Shown one piece after another: positions 8,885 through 17,524 of a DNA stretch of 64,000 bases. Under the pieces are notes generated by a model. That model was given only the letters and a program-made list of their open reading frames with translations. It did not search any database and was not told the origin of the DNA. The stretch is from assembly GCA_016717725.1 (NCBI GenBank), contig JADKFA010000012.1, positions 62,001 through 126,000 of the forward strand, given 5' to 3'. Position 1 is the stretch's first letter; every line of letters begins with the position of its first letter. A program made the translations under genes and the position numbers. Origin of the DNA: Bacteroidota bacterium. GTDB taxonomy: Bacteria; Bacteroidota; Bacteroidia; AKYH767-A; OLB10.

Positions 8885-10213
8885 TTAGTAGTTTAAATTT
8901 CCGCTTGCTTTATCAAGATCAATGCGAGCGATGATGGTTTCATAAAGAGTATTTAAATAATTAGCGTCGGCCTCACGTAGTGAACTTTCTGCGTCTACTA
9001 CTTCTAAGCTCGACCCAATCCCATTGTCGTATTTCACTTTGGAAACACGTGCAATTTCTAAAGCTAATTCGCGATTCTTTTTTACGATAGCCAAGCTGGC
9101 AGTATTATTTAAGTAATTTGTTTTGGCAGATTCCATTTCCAATTCAAAACCATTTTTCATTAAGGTAATTGAATTTTCTACTTTCTTTAAGTTTAATTTA
9201 GCTTGAGAAACGCGAGAACTTTTTTGCATTCCATCCCATAAGGGAACCGAAAGTTTTGCGCCAATAATAGAAGTAGGAAACCATTTCAGATCGCTATCCA
9301 AAAAGTCAAACTCGTTACGTGAATTATTAAAACTAAAAGCGCCGAATGCTACTAGGCTCGGTACAAAAGTCATTTTATATCGTTTCACATCTAACTCTTG
9401 CAAACGCTTAGTCACATCCATTACTTGATACTCCGGACGATTTGCTAGGTTCACCGTCTCAGGAACAGAAACTTCTTGTACGGTTGCTGCCTCTAACTTA
9501 TCGCTTAATACAAGCGGTTGGGCAGAGGGATAACTCATCTGAAATTTAAGAAGTGCATAACTGATGGTTTGATATCTTTTCACCTTTTCTTTTTCAACCA
9601 ATAGATTATTGTATGTTAATTCCATACGATCAACATCCAGTTTTTCTACAAATCCATTTTGATTTAACACTTTTATTTCACCCAACATTTTTTCAACACG
9701 ATTTAAATTCGCATCAATGATTTCCATTTGAGCGTTTGAAACAAGGGCACCGTAATAGGCTTTGCTAACATTTACGGCGGCTTCGGTTTTCGTTTGCTTC
9801 GTTTGCTTTCTACTTAAATCTTGATAGGTTTTTGTAGCTTGTAATCCTACTAAATAGGACCCATCAAATAATAATTGAGAAATGTTCACTCCTGCGGAAG
9901 CGCTGAACTTTTGTCCAAATTGAACGGGTGCATAAGTGCCAGGTTCCCCGCCAAAGAATTCTCCTGGAACAAAGCTCACGGGAATGTCGAGGAAATAATT
10001 GAAATCAGCAGTTCCTTCAATTTGAGGAGTTCCCATTCCAACAATTTCATTCACTTTTTTTCGGGCAATATCTTCATCGAGTTGGGCATTGAGTACCGAA
10101 GTGTGATTCTTCAATGCATAGTCGATGGCCTGTTGTAGACTAAAGGTATTTTCCTGGGCTAGTAAATTTCCACTAAGGGAAAATAGAAGCCATAAACTCA
10201 GGATTTTTTTCAT
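8885..10213 (-). CDS. TolC-family outer-membrane efflux protein
   Basis: A 442-residue protein with a 19-20 residue signal peptide (MKKILSLWLLFSLSGNLLAQ). It has the long-helix architecture of outer membrane efflux proteins: an early LQQAIDYALKNHTSVLNAQLD helix and a repeated, similar helix in the C-terminal half (NGFELEMESAKTNYLNN, then NRELALEIARVSKVKYDNG). The motif VKYDNGIGSSLEVVDAESSL is typical of the TolC C-terminal repeat. It forms the outer-membrane exit duct for the adjacent RND pump. It is the first structural gene of the operon, 94 bases after the TetR gene. Confidence 0.93.
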   Translation of the reverse strand: MKKILSLWLLFSLSGNLLAQENTFSLQQAIDYALKNHTSVLNAQLDEDIARKKVNEIVGMGTPQIEGTADFNYFLDIPVSFVPGEFFGGEPGTYAPVQFGQKFSASAGVNISQLLFDGSYLVGLQATKTYQDLSRKQTKQTKTEAAVNVSKAYYGALVSNAQMEIIDANLNRVEKMLGEIKVLNQNGFVEKLDVDRMELTYNNLLVEKEKVKRYQTISYALLKFQMSYPSAQPLVLSDKLEAATVQEVSVPETVNLANRPEYQVMDVTKRLQELDVKRYKMTFVPSLVAFGAFSFNNSRNEFDFLDSDLKWFPTSIIGAKLSVPLWDGMQKSSRVSQAKLNLKKVENSITLMKNGFELEMESAKTNYLNNTASLAIVKKNRELALEIARVSKVKYDNGIGSSLEVVDAESSLREADANYLNTLYETIIARIDLDKASGNLNY

Positions 10214-10307
10214 AAGGTAATGGGTTGCAAATTATTTTAAAATAGGGTTGATAATATTAGTTTTATTAGACGATTGAATAGTAAGCGCATTGCAACAAAA
10301 TGAAATT

Positions 10308-10928
10308 TTATTCATCTTCTTGCAATTGTTTGTATTGGTTAAATAATTTGTGTCCCTTTATGGTACAAATTCCATGTAAGAAGTGATCTAATAATTGTAT
10401 TTGTACTTCTTGTAAATTGTATTTATTGGGAGAGAAATACTGTGGACTCATGGCCATTTCAATTTCTTCTATTCGTAAACGAGCTAGAATTTTTAAGCTA
10501 AAGTCTTTTCTATATAATTCTTCTTTTCTTCCTTTTTCTAGGTTGCCAATTACATGTTCCAAAATTACTTCTTCTTTGAATTTGATAAAGTATTTCCACG
10601 CTTCAGGATGGTAACGTTGCATGTCAAAAAACAAATTCGGATTTATTTGTGAAAAGAATGCATTCATATAATTCATTATCAAAAATATTTCAGAAATGGC
10701 ATTGTCGGATTTACTTTCAAATTCTTTGCATTGAATATCATGTTCTTGAATCATTCTGTTTACCACAGCTTGCACTAATTTGTTTTTATCTATGTAATGT
10801 AGATAAATGGTTTTTTTGGACATGCCCAAATGACGAGCAATCTCGTCCATGGTCACGTTCTTGATTCCAAACCTCGAAAACAATTCTTCGGCACCCACTA
10901 ATATTCTTATTTCTGTTTCCAATTTCAT
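10308..10928 (-). CDS. TetR/AcrR-family transcriptional regulator
   Basis: A 206-residue protein. The N-terminal TetR DNA-binding domain spans residues ~8-55 (ILVGAEELFSRFGIKNVTMD, then EIARHLGMSKKTIYLHYIDK), with the helix-turn-helix recognition helix at MSKKTIYLHY. The C-terminal half is a helical ligand-binding/dimerisation domain without recognisable specificity. It sits immediately upstream of, and in the same direction as, the tolC-adaptor-RND genes. It is therefore the likely local repressor of the pump, inducible by an exported compound (inference from family and context). Confidence 0.9.
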   Translation of the reverse strand: MKLETEIRILVGAEELFSRFGIKNVTMDEIARHLGMSKKTIYLHYIDKNKLVQAVVNRMIQEHDIQCKEFESKSDNAISEIFLIMNYMNAFFSQINPNLFFDMQRYHPEAWKYFIKFKEEVILEHVIGNLEKGRKEELYRKDFSLKILARLRIEEIEMAMSPQYFSPNKYNLQEVQIQLLDHFLHGICTIKGHKLFNQYKQLQEDE

Positions 10929-11104
10929 TAAATTGATGGTGCAAAACTATGGAAACTTTAGATACGATGAAAGTTTCTAATGTTAACTTGATTAGTTGGA
11001 AATTGAATGGTTGTTTGTAAATAATTGAAAATATGGATGTTAGGAAATAAATATTTTATCAATCTTGAAAACTAAATGAAATAAAACTGATGAAGCGTCG
11101 AAAA

Positions 11105-11458
11105 TTAACGAGCAGCCGACCTTTCTTCAGGTTGAATGGAAGGTGGTTTAGACTCAGGTTTTTCGGATGGTGGAATGGGCGTTTCTTCTGTGGCTTCTAC
11201 TGCGTTCACAATCTCATTGATGGGTTTATTGACCTCGTCTTTTATAACATTAGTATGTTTCTCAATTTCATACATGCCCTTGTTAATCTCCGACTGAACA
11301 CCACTCATCGCATCTTTTACTTCTCTGATTCCTTTTCCGAGTCCTCGAGCTAAGGTTGGAATATTCTTAGATCCAAAAAACATCAATACAAACAACAAGA
11401 TGAGAATCAACTCGCCACCACCTAAACTTTCTAAAAAGAGTATAATCCCTATTTGCAT
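11105..11458 (-). CDS. tatA: Twin-arginine translocase TatA/TatB-family subunit
   Basis: A 117-residue protein with one N-terminal membrane helix (GGGELILILLFVLMFFGSKN), the family FG motif at its end, and an amphipathic helix (IPTLARGLGKGIREVKDAM). A long charged C-terminal tail rich in E, K and P follows. It would multimerise in the inner membrane to carry folded proteins exported by the Tat pathway. The tail is longer than in the smallest TatA proteins, so a TatB-like role is also possible. No tatC is seen nearby. Confidence 0.88.
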   Translation of the reverse strand: MQIGIILFLESLGGGELILILLFVLMFFGSKNIPTLARGLGKGIREVKDAMSGVQSEINKGMYEIEKHTNVIKDEVNKPINEIVNAVEATEETPIPPSEKPESKPPSIQPEERSAAR

Positions 11459-11569
11459 AGTACAAAAATACGGAATCCAATTTCATCATCTGTTTTTTTA
11501 GATGAATTTTCTTGATAATAGCCGATATAAAGAAGGATCAATTCTATTTTCTTAATTTCTAGTCAATGC

Positions 11570-13204
11570 CTACTTTATTAATTCATCTATCTTTTTTCCA
11601 TTAGCCGAATAGGGAAGTGGAATGTTTAATAGAAAAGAGAGTGTTGGCACAATGTCCGTGATATTTACTTCATGATGTGTACTCCCGTTCGGAATATTCC
11701 TTCCATACCAAAGTAATGGAACGTGAGCGTCATAGGAGTATGGCGAACCATGATTAGTCCCTTGATTACGGTTGACTCCAGCAATGGGTTCCGTCCATCC
11801 TGGCAAATAAAGGAGATAAACATCGCCACCACGGCCATGATAATGTCCATTCTGTATTCTACTTTTTAACATGTCCGAATAAACATTGGATTCCATCTCA
11901 CAAGAAGTTAACGTCTCACCTAATCCAGCAATGGTCTTCTTTAAAAATGTACCAAGTTCAAAACTCATATCGCATAGTGAAAGTTTGTCTTTTGTAATTA
12001 AGTCCTCATCTAAATAAACTTGTTCTTTAATTCGGCAACGATAGTATTCCTCCTTTCCATATTTCATTTTTAAAAAGTAGCGAGCTGTGTCTTGTATGTT
12101 TCGAGTATTGATAATTCCAGTATTTAATTTTAAATCTCTAGAACGTATCGGATTGCTTGGCGCACCATGATCTGCGGTGAGGAAAAATAAATATTTGTTT
12201 TTTCCAACACGATTATCTAGAAACGTTAGTAAATCGGAAAGATCACGATCCAATCGAATGTAAGCATCTTCCATTTCCACCGATTCAATTCCAAATTGAT
12301 GTCCTATATGATCCACTGCAGAAAAACTAATAGCTAGAAAATCAGTGATGCTATCGTCGCCTAATTTCTCTCCTAAAATGGCAGCTAAGGCAACATCTTT
12401 TGTCATGGTATTTCCAAAAGGAATGTCAGTAATGATGTCATATCGTGTTCCGCGTAAGCTGGGTAAATCATGTGGGAAGATGGGCTTTCCCTCTCCTGTA
12501 AAGGGCGCTTCGTATGGACTATCATCGTGATCAGATTCAGTATATTCTTTTAATGGAAAAACAGTTTTCCATGGCTTACTCAAATATTCGTCTGCCCAAC
12601 ATCTGTCGTTAAATTCATTTAACCATGTTGGTAAATCGTTGCGATACCAAGAACTTGTAATAAATTTTCCAGTGAGTCCATCAAACCAATACGCTTGCCC
12701 ACTTCGACCACCAGGCAAGATGGCACCTCTGTTTTTTAAGGATACAGAAATCACTTTAGCTTTCATTTGAGTAGCTAAACGCAATTGATCGGTAATGGTA
12801 GTCGTTAGTAAACGTGAAGGTGAACAATTCCCTTCTGTAGAAGTAGTTCCAACAGAAGTAACTTTAGGATCCGAAACACAGTTTACTGTATCCATAGCAA
12901 CTAAATCGAACCAATCGTTACCTGTTATGCCATGATAAGAGGGAGTGGTGCCTGTGTAAATACTAGCATGACCCGGACCCGTATGCGTAGGCGCGTAATT
13001 GTATTGTGTGTTTTTACAATTAAATCCTTCGTTTATCAAACGCTTAAATCCACCACTCCCAAATTTATCCCAATAACGTGAAATAAAATCAGGTCGCATC
13101 TGATCCACCACAACACCAACCACTAATTGAGGGTGATTAGAATTGCTCTGTGCATTTAGAAAGTTAGGCAGGGCGATGAAGAGGGCAATGATGAAATTTC
13201 TCAT
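11570..13204 (-). CDS. PafA-like alkaline phosphatase (nucleotide pyrophosphatase superfamily)
   Basis: A 544-residue secreted metallophosphatase. After a signal peptide (MRNFIIALFIALPNFLNAQ) comes LVVGVVVDQMRPDFISRYW with the first metal-binding Asp, then THTGPGHASIYTG, in which the first Thr of TGPGH is the expected nucleophile. Also present are GITGNDWFD (Asn of the active site), VSLKNRGAILPGG (active-site Lys and Arg as in PafA), SAVDHIGHQFG and TADHGAPSNP (metal ligands). Length and motif order match PafA, which hydrolyses phosphate monoesters in the periplasm. The start is set at the second Met, 8 codons inside the longest frame, because the signal peptide begins there. No Pho-box-like element was recognised. 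Confidence 0.9.
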   Translation of the reverse strand: MRNFIIALFIALPNFLNAQSNSNHPQLVVGVVVDQMRPDFISRYWDKFGSGGFKRLINEGFNCKNTQYNYAPTHTGPGHASIYTGTTPSYHGITGNDWFDLVAMDTVNCVSDPKVTSVGTTSTEGNCSPSRLLTTTITDQLRLATQMKAKVISVSLKNRGAILPGGRSGQAYWFDGLTGKFITSSWYRNDLPTWLNEFNDRCWADEYLSKPWKTVFPLKEYTESDHDDSPYEAPFTGEGKPIFPHDLPSLRGTRYDIITDIPFGNTMTKDVALAAILGEKLGDDSITDFLAISFSAVDHIGHQFGIESVEMEDAYIRLDRDLSDLLTFLDNRVGKNKYLFFLTADHGAPSNPIRSRDLKLNTGIINTRNIQDTARYFLKMKYGKEEYYRCRIKEQVYLDEDLITKDKLSLCDMSFELGTFLKKTIAGLGETLTSCEMESNVYSDMLKSRIQNGHYHGRGGDVYLLYLPGWTEPIAGVNRNQGTNHGSPYSYDAHVPLLWYGRNIPNGSTHHEVNITDIVPTLSFLLNIPLPYSANGKKIDELIK

Positions 13205-13285
13205 ACAACAAATGTAATAATAATTCAAGAAAGGGAATGAGAATACGATGTAAATTAATGATGAATAAACTGTAAATTAATAAGT

Positions 13286-13986
13286 TTATTTCTTTGAAAA
13301 ATCAATGGTCTGTAAAACAGAAAATCGAAGTTGACAACGATCACTCTTTTCTAAAATTTGCCAAAGTAATCCCGACTCAACTCGGAAAGAAGGTGAAATG
13401 AAATAACCTATTTCGGCTATAGTTCGAAAGCGATCAAAATTTGGAGTTTTATTATTTATGAAAATCTCATTTGAAAGAGAAAGATAAACTGCGCCCGGTA
13501 CAATTTCTTTTTTGTTAAGAGGGCACTGTAAATTTAAACTATAACGAAATCGAAGTATGTCTTGAACTTTAAAATAGCGCTGTTCGAGACGATAGCGATG
13601 GTTAATGTATACTCTGCCAATCTGATTTCCAATTAGTATTTGCTGAAAGAGTCGATTTTCATCTGTATTTAGCTTTGTATCATTTCGTGCATTGTACTTT
13701 GAAGTATTTGCATAAGCAGCACCAGCTGAAAATTGCAAATTGTATTTTTCAATTCGATAATAAAGTGAACCCCTTATTATACTTTGTTCAAAATCGTGAA
13801 TAAATGTATAGTTTCGAAATTGATAATCGAATTGGAATCCAATTTTTTTGGAAAGCTTTAATTGATTGGTATAATTTAACCAACAACCTAACGTCTTTGG
13901 TTGAGAATAGAAGTAAAACTAATTTGTAATAAACAAACTAGTAAAAAATAAAATTTGCTTTTGTATATTATTTTTGAATTTGCCAT
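13286..13986 (-). pseudogene. DUF2490 family outer-membrane protein, split by a single-base frameshift
   Basis: The mature part, translated from about 13909 down to 13286, reads as a DUF2490 beta-barrel: TLGCWLNYTNQLKLSKKIGF, QFRNYTFIHDFEQSIIRGSL, and a C-terminal segment ending SVLQTIDFSKK. In that frame a TAG stop at 13919-13921 blocks any export signal. In the next frame an ATG at 13986 gives a fine signal peptide (MANSKIIYKSKFYFLLVCLL...) that runs out of frame. Adding one base to the A4 run at 13915-13918 (T4 in the coding strand) joins the two into one 233-residue protein. The ATG overlaps the end of crcB by 19 bases. Either a decaying gene or a homopolymer error; a shorter TTG start at 13738 would lack a signal peptide and the first strands. 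Confidence 0.75.
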
Positions 13987-14336
13987 GCTGCCCAGAATGC
14001 AAGTAAACATGCAATGATGCTGATGAGTATGTAAGCGAATGCCAATAGAAATTGTCCGTTTTTTATCATCTCAAAATTTTCCATGGTGAATGTGGAAAAT
14101 GTACTTAGTCCACCACAAAATCCAACACTTAATAAGATTCGTTGTTGTTCATATTGACCAGGCTTCAATAGCATCAAACCAGAAAGAAATCCAACGAGAA
14201 TAGCAGCAAGAATATTGGCAGTGAAGGTGTGCCACGGAATGGTAAACGAATAATTTCTTTGAATAATCAAGCCAATCAAGTAACGTAATACACTTCCTAA
14301 TCCACCACCTAGAAATACAAGTAAAATGTTATTCAT
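13968..14336 (-). CDS. crcB: CrcB/Fluc-type fluoride channel
   Basis: A 122-residue, four-helix membrane protein. It has the family motifs GGGLGSVLRYLIG at the N-terminus, the central ANILAAILVGF (the usual position of the conserved Asn in TM2), and GFCGGLSTFSTFT, the fluoride-pore Phe-rich motif of TM3. Fluc proteins work as dual-topology dimers exporting fluoride. Its start overlaps the end of the PAP2 gene by eight bases. I saw no obvious fluoride riboswitch upstream, since the preceding gene leaves no leader. Confidence 0.92.
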   Translation of the reverse strand: MNNILLVFLGGGLGSVLRYLIGLIIQRNYSFTIPWHTFTANILAAILVGFLSGLMLLKPGQYEQQRILLSVGFCGGLSTFSTFTMENFEMIKNGQFLLAFAYILISIIACLLAFWAAWQIQK

Positions 14337-14919
14337 GTTCTATTTTTATTTGGTCAGTTGAATTTACTATTATTTTCATCAAGGAAGAAAAAAGTAAAGC
14401 GATAATAAATCCAAGAATCCATCCGCAGAGAATATCAAGGGGATAATGTGCCCCTAAATACATCCTGCTATAACCATTGATCAAAACAAAGGCAAGTAGT
14501 TCGAGTCGCAGGTTTTTATACTTTGATGGCAATAGTAGACTTACAAAGACGGCAAGCGCCATAGTATTAGCAGCATGTGAGCTGACGAAGCCATATTTCC
14601 CACCACAGATATTATTGACCAAGTGAATTAAATCTTGAAGTGCAGGATCATGGCATGGACGAAAACGCAAGGTTGTATTTTTTAGCAGCGTAGAGAGTTG
14701 ATCCGTTGATGCCGTCATGGCTGCAATTACAGGTAGAAAATAAACAATTTTCCTACCAAAATTTTTGTACATGATGTATAAAAGCCAAGCATAAAATGGG
14801 ATCCATGTCCATTTATAACTAGACCAAAAGAAAATAAAATCTAGCAGTGGATCATGCGCACCATTGATCGCTAATTCTAACTTTGTATCGAGTTCATGAA
14901 GCCAAGCCGGCAATACCAT
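14329..14919 (-). CDS. PAP2-family membrane phosphatase
   Basis: A 196-residue integral membrane phosphatase. The three PAP2 motifs are present: KNTTLRFRP (motif 1, K-x6-RP type), SSHAANTMA (motif 2, SGH equivalent with the catalytic His) and SRMYLGAHYPLD (motif 3, with the nucleophilic His). Around five to six hydrophobic segments surround them. Such proteins dephosphorylate undecaprenyl pyrophosphate, phosphatidate or phosphatidylglycerol phosphate; the substrate is not predictable here. The gene lies five bases after obgE and overlaps crcB, so the three are likely one transcript. Confidence 0.9.
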   Translation of the reverse strand: MVLPAWLHELDTKLELAINGAHDPLLDFIFFWSSYKWTWIPFYAWLLYIMYKNFGRKIVYFLPVIAAMTASTDQLSTLLKNTTLRFRPCHDPALQDLIHLVNNICGGKYGFVSSHAANTMALAVFVSLLLPSKYKNLRLELLAFVLINGYSRMYLGAHYPLDILCGWILGFIIALLFSSLMKIIVNSTDQIKIEHE

Positions 14920-14924
14920 CTTTT

Positions 14925-15956
14925 TTATCGAGCAAGAAAGGAACGTTCATTCATTTGATCCCATAATACATCCTTGAGTTGAAGAATATTTTTATTCCCA
15001 ACAGAAGAAATAAATAAAACGGGAATTGGAGTACCGTCCGATTGTTTGTCTTTAGGAATTTCAGCTAACAACGCTTTCTCCAACTCATCATCAATCATAT
15101 CACACTTAGAGATTGCAATCACCCTACGCTTGTCTAATAATTCCGGATTATGCAATCGAAGTTCATTCAATAGAATTTCATATTCTTTGATGATATTATC
15201 CGTGTCCACTGGAATTAAAAATAGCAAAACAGAATTCCGTTCAATGTGTCGAAGGAATCGCGAACCAAGTCCTTTTCCTAAATGTGCCCCTTCAATAATT
15301 CCAGGGATGTCGGCCATTACAAATGATTTATTATCTCGGTATGCAACAATACCTAAATTCGGAACTAATGTGGTGAATGGATAATTTGCAATCTCCGGTT
15401 TAGCAGCGGAAACCACAGAGAGCAAAGTGCTCTTCCCTGCATTTGGAAAGCCTACTAATCCAACGTCGGCTAGTAATTTTAATTCTAATATTTTCCATAA
15501 GTCTTGCCCCGGTTCGCCGGGCTGAGCAAAGCGTGGCGTTTGTTGTGTTGGTGATTTAAAAAATTCATTTCCCTTCCCACCTCGACCTCCTGGAACAATA
15601 ATTTCTTCTTGCCCATCATGTTCAATTTCAAAATGTACTTCTCCAGTTTCTGCATCACGTGCAACAGTTCCAATGGGAACTTCTAAAATTACATCTTCAC
15701 CATCGGCACCTGTTTTTAATCCACTTCCTCCTGGACCACCTGCATCAGCAATAACATGTTTTCTATACTTAAGATGTAATAACGTCCAAAGTTGAGCATT
15801 ACCTTTCACAATGATGTTTCCACCATGACCGCCATTTCCACCATCAGGACCTCCTTTTGCTGTAAGCTTGTCGCGGTGTAGATGCACAGCACCTGCACCA
15901 CCCGCACCCGAGCGACAACAAATTTTTACGTAATCAACGAAGTTAGTTCCTGACAT
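14925..15956 (-). CDS. obgE: Obg family GTPase (ribosome assembly)
   Basis: A 343-residue protein. The N-terminal glycine-rich Obg fold (residues 1-158) includes GGPDGGNGGHGGN and PGGRGGKGNEFF. The GTPase domain follows: P-loop GFPNAGKST near residue 165, G2 region NYPFTTL, G3 DIPGIIEGAHLGKGLG, G4 ISKCD and G5 SSVGNKN. It lacks the extra C-terminal OCT domain of some Obg proteins. Obg proteins act late in 50S subunit assembly and in stress responses. It is downstream of adk across a 178-base repeat-filled spacer. Confidence 0.96.
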   Translation of the reverse strand: MSGTNFVDYVKICCRSGAGGAGAVHLHRDKLTAKGGPDGGNGGHGGNIIVKGNAQLWTLLHLKYRKHVIADAGGPGGSGLKTGADGEDVILEVPIGTVARDAETGEVHFEIEHDGQEEIIVPGGRGGKGNEFFKSPTQQTPRFAQPGEPGQDLWKILELKLLADVGLVGFPNAGKSTLLSVVSAAKPEIANYPFTTLVPNLGIVAYRDNKSFVMADIPGIIEGAHLGKGLGSRFLRHIERNSVLLFLIPVDTDNIIKEYEILLNELRLHNPELLDKRRVIAISKCDMIDDELEKALLAEIPKDKQSDGTPIPVLFISSVGNKNILQLKDVLWDQMNERSFLAR

Positions 15957-16134
15957 GTTTTCTTTTAATTAAGAATTAAGAATTATGAATTCAGAATTCC
16001 CCCTCCCCCCTCAGCGCATCTTTTTTTTAATTCAGAATTCCCTCACCCATTTTTTTTATTTAAGAATTTCGGAATTAAGTCTAAATTGGTATCACAATCA
16101 GTATTGCAATATAATTTCTTACAATTCTTAATTC
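15957..16134. repeat. AATTCTGAATTC-type AT-rich repeats between adk and obgE
   Basis: The spacer is filled with repeated words such as TTAAGAATTAAGAATTATGAATTCAGAATTC and their inverted forms, with two C-rich interruptions near 16000 and 16035. The same words flank the 18-base palindrome at 16145, 18682, 34042, 57600 and 62204. No gene is visible. Confidence 0.7.
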
Positions 16135-16737
16135 TTAATTCTGATCCCGATAGCTATCGGGACTTAATTCTGAATTAATGACTGCGCATAACCTCTCAAA
16201 TATCTCATCCACACTACCAATACCATCAATTCCAAAATACTTTTTCTGTTCTTGGTAGAAATCACGCACGGGTTCTGTTTCATTTCTATAAACATCAATG
16301 CGTTTTTGAATAACAGCAGGATCGATATCATCAGCACGCCCTGAATCTTTTCCACGTAAGAGTAATCGTTTTCTTAATTCGTCTTCTTCCACTTCTAGCG
16401 CCAACATCATGGTGATGCTTGTATTTTTAGTGGCTAAGAATTGATCCAACGCTTTTGCCTGCGCCGGTGTGCGCGGGAATCCATCAAAGATGTATCCTTT
16501 TGCATCCGGAGATTTATTCGCCTCTGACTCTAACATCCGAATAGTTACTTCGTCAGGTACAAGTTGACCCTGATCCATATAACTTTTTGCAAGAGTTCCA
16601 AGTTCAGTTCCGCCTTTTATGTTTGCTCTGAAAATATCACCTGTTGATAGGTGCACGAGTTGATAAGCATGAATGAGTTTAGCACTTTGCGTGCCTTTGC
16701 CGGCTCCGGGAGGACCAAAGAGAACAATGTTCAACAT
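16135..16737 (-). CDS. adk: Adenylate kinase
   Basis: A 200-residue enzyme interconverting ATP + AMP and 2 ADP. The N-terminal P-loop is GPPGAGKGTQS (residues ~7-17), then the AMP-binding segment LVHLSTGDIFRANI and GFPRTPAQAKALD. It has the short form of the LID (RGKDSGRADDIDPAVIQKRI) rather than the long zinc-type lid. The last ten or so residues (SPDSYRDQN) are encoded by a copy of the intergenic palindrome TCCCGATAGCTATCGGGA, so the native C-terminus has been replaced or extended by a repeat. It starts four bases after hpt ends. Confidence 0.96.
   Translation of the reverse strand: MLNIVLFGPPGAGKGTQSAKLIHAYQLVHLSTGDIFRANIKGGTELGTLAKSYMDQGQLVPDEVTIRMLESEANKSPDAKGYIFDGFPRTPAQAKALDQFLATKNTSITMMLALEVEEDELRKRLLLRGKDSGRADDIDPAVIQKRIDVYRNETEPVRDFYQEQKKYFGIDGIGSVDEIFERLCAVINSELSPDSYRDQN
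16145..16162. repeat. 18-base palindrome inside the adk 3' end
   Basis: Perfect palindrome TCCCGATAGCTATCGGGA flanked by AATTCTGA words. Identical copies lie at 3044-3061, 18682-18699, 31849-31866 and 62204-62221, with degenerate copies near 34044 and 43407. Here it is translated as part of adk. Confidence 0.9.
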
Positions 16738-16741
16738 GGAA

Positions 16742-17278
16742 TTATGATTTTAATTGATATATATCTGCTAAGTTTCTTCCAAATCCATCATAGTCGAGAC
16801 CGTAGCCAACAACGAAGGCAGGAGGAATTTCAAATCCTACATAGTCGCACTGAATTTTATGACGTAAAGCTTCTGGTTTAAGAAGGATGGTTGCAAAGCG
16901 AATACTCGCTGGATTTTTCTTTTTTATTTCTTCAATTAAGTAAAGCGCTGTATCACCTGTGTCAATAATATCTTCCACAATGATGATTTCGCGACCTTGA
17001 ATATCATCTTCCAAACCCATAATATTTTTTACTTTTCCAGTGCTGGAAGTACCGTGATAACTACTCACTCGAATAAATCCGATTTCACAGGGCGTTTTAA
17101 TATTACGAAGTAAATCAGCCATGAAGATGACAGAACCATTTAACACTCCAATTAATAGAGGGTTTTTTCCGCTATAATCTCTGTCGATGGCAATTCCTAA
17201 TTCGGCTACCCTCGATTGAATTTTCTCGGCAGAGATGAAGGTGGTAAATATTTTGTCGTGGACTTTAACGTCGGTCAT
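16742..17278 (-). CDS. hpt: Hypoxanthine phosphoribosyltransferase
   Basis: A 178-residue purine salvage enzyme transferring ribose-5-phosphate from PRPP to hypoxanthine or guanine. Diagnostic segments are LIGVLNGSVIFMADLLR, the flexible-loop RVSSYHGTSSTGKV, the PRPP-binding loop IIVEDIIDTGDT (residues ~98-109) and the C-terminal DYVGFEIPPAFVVGYGLDYD with the purine-stacking position. Length is typical. It leads the hpt-adk-obgE run on the minus strand. The 246-base region upstream separates it from the divergent purK and must carry both promoters. Confidence 0.95.
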   Translation of the reverse strand: MTDVKVHDKIFTTFISAEKIQSRVAELGIAIDRDYSGKNPLLIGVLNGSVIFMADLLRNIKTPCEIGFIRVSSYHGTSSTGKVKNIMGLEDDIQGREIIIVEDIIDTGDTALYLIEEIKKKNPASIRFATILLKPEALRHKIQCDYVGFEIPPAFVVGYGLDYDGFGRNLADIYQLKS

Positions 17279-17511
17279 AAGAGCTGCGAAGGTATAAAAT
17301 TGCAGTGAAGTAGGGGGTTAAAATTTGTCTTTATCTTACTCAACAAAGAAGCGAGTATGGATGCTTCACTTTGCTTTGGAAGTGTTTTAATTCAGTTCAT
17401 TACTATTATATAAGCCTTGTTTTTGACAGATGAAAATTGAGTTTGAAAAGCAAATTTTCCTTTTGTAAACATTTGTATTCGTTTAAAACCGATTAGACAA
17501 TATTTTCGATG

Positions 17512-17519
17512 TATTTTTG
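17512..17519 (+). promoter_or_regulatory. Candidate -7 box (TAnnTTTG) of purK
   Basis: TATTTTTG ends only five bases before the purK ATG at 17525. No good TTG -33 element is seen at the right distance. If real, it predicts a very short or absent 5' leader. Confidence 0.4.
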
Positions 17520-17524
17520 TCCCC

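Noticed and set aside
13286..13738. TTG at 13738 as the true start of the DUF2490 gene
   Set aside because: It would omit the signal peptide and the first conserved strands, which are clearly encoded upstream in frame.
14329..14336. Fluoride riboswitch before crcB
   Set aside because: crcB starts inside the preceding gene, leaving no leader that could hold the riboswitch fold.
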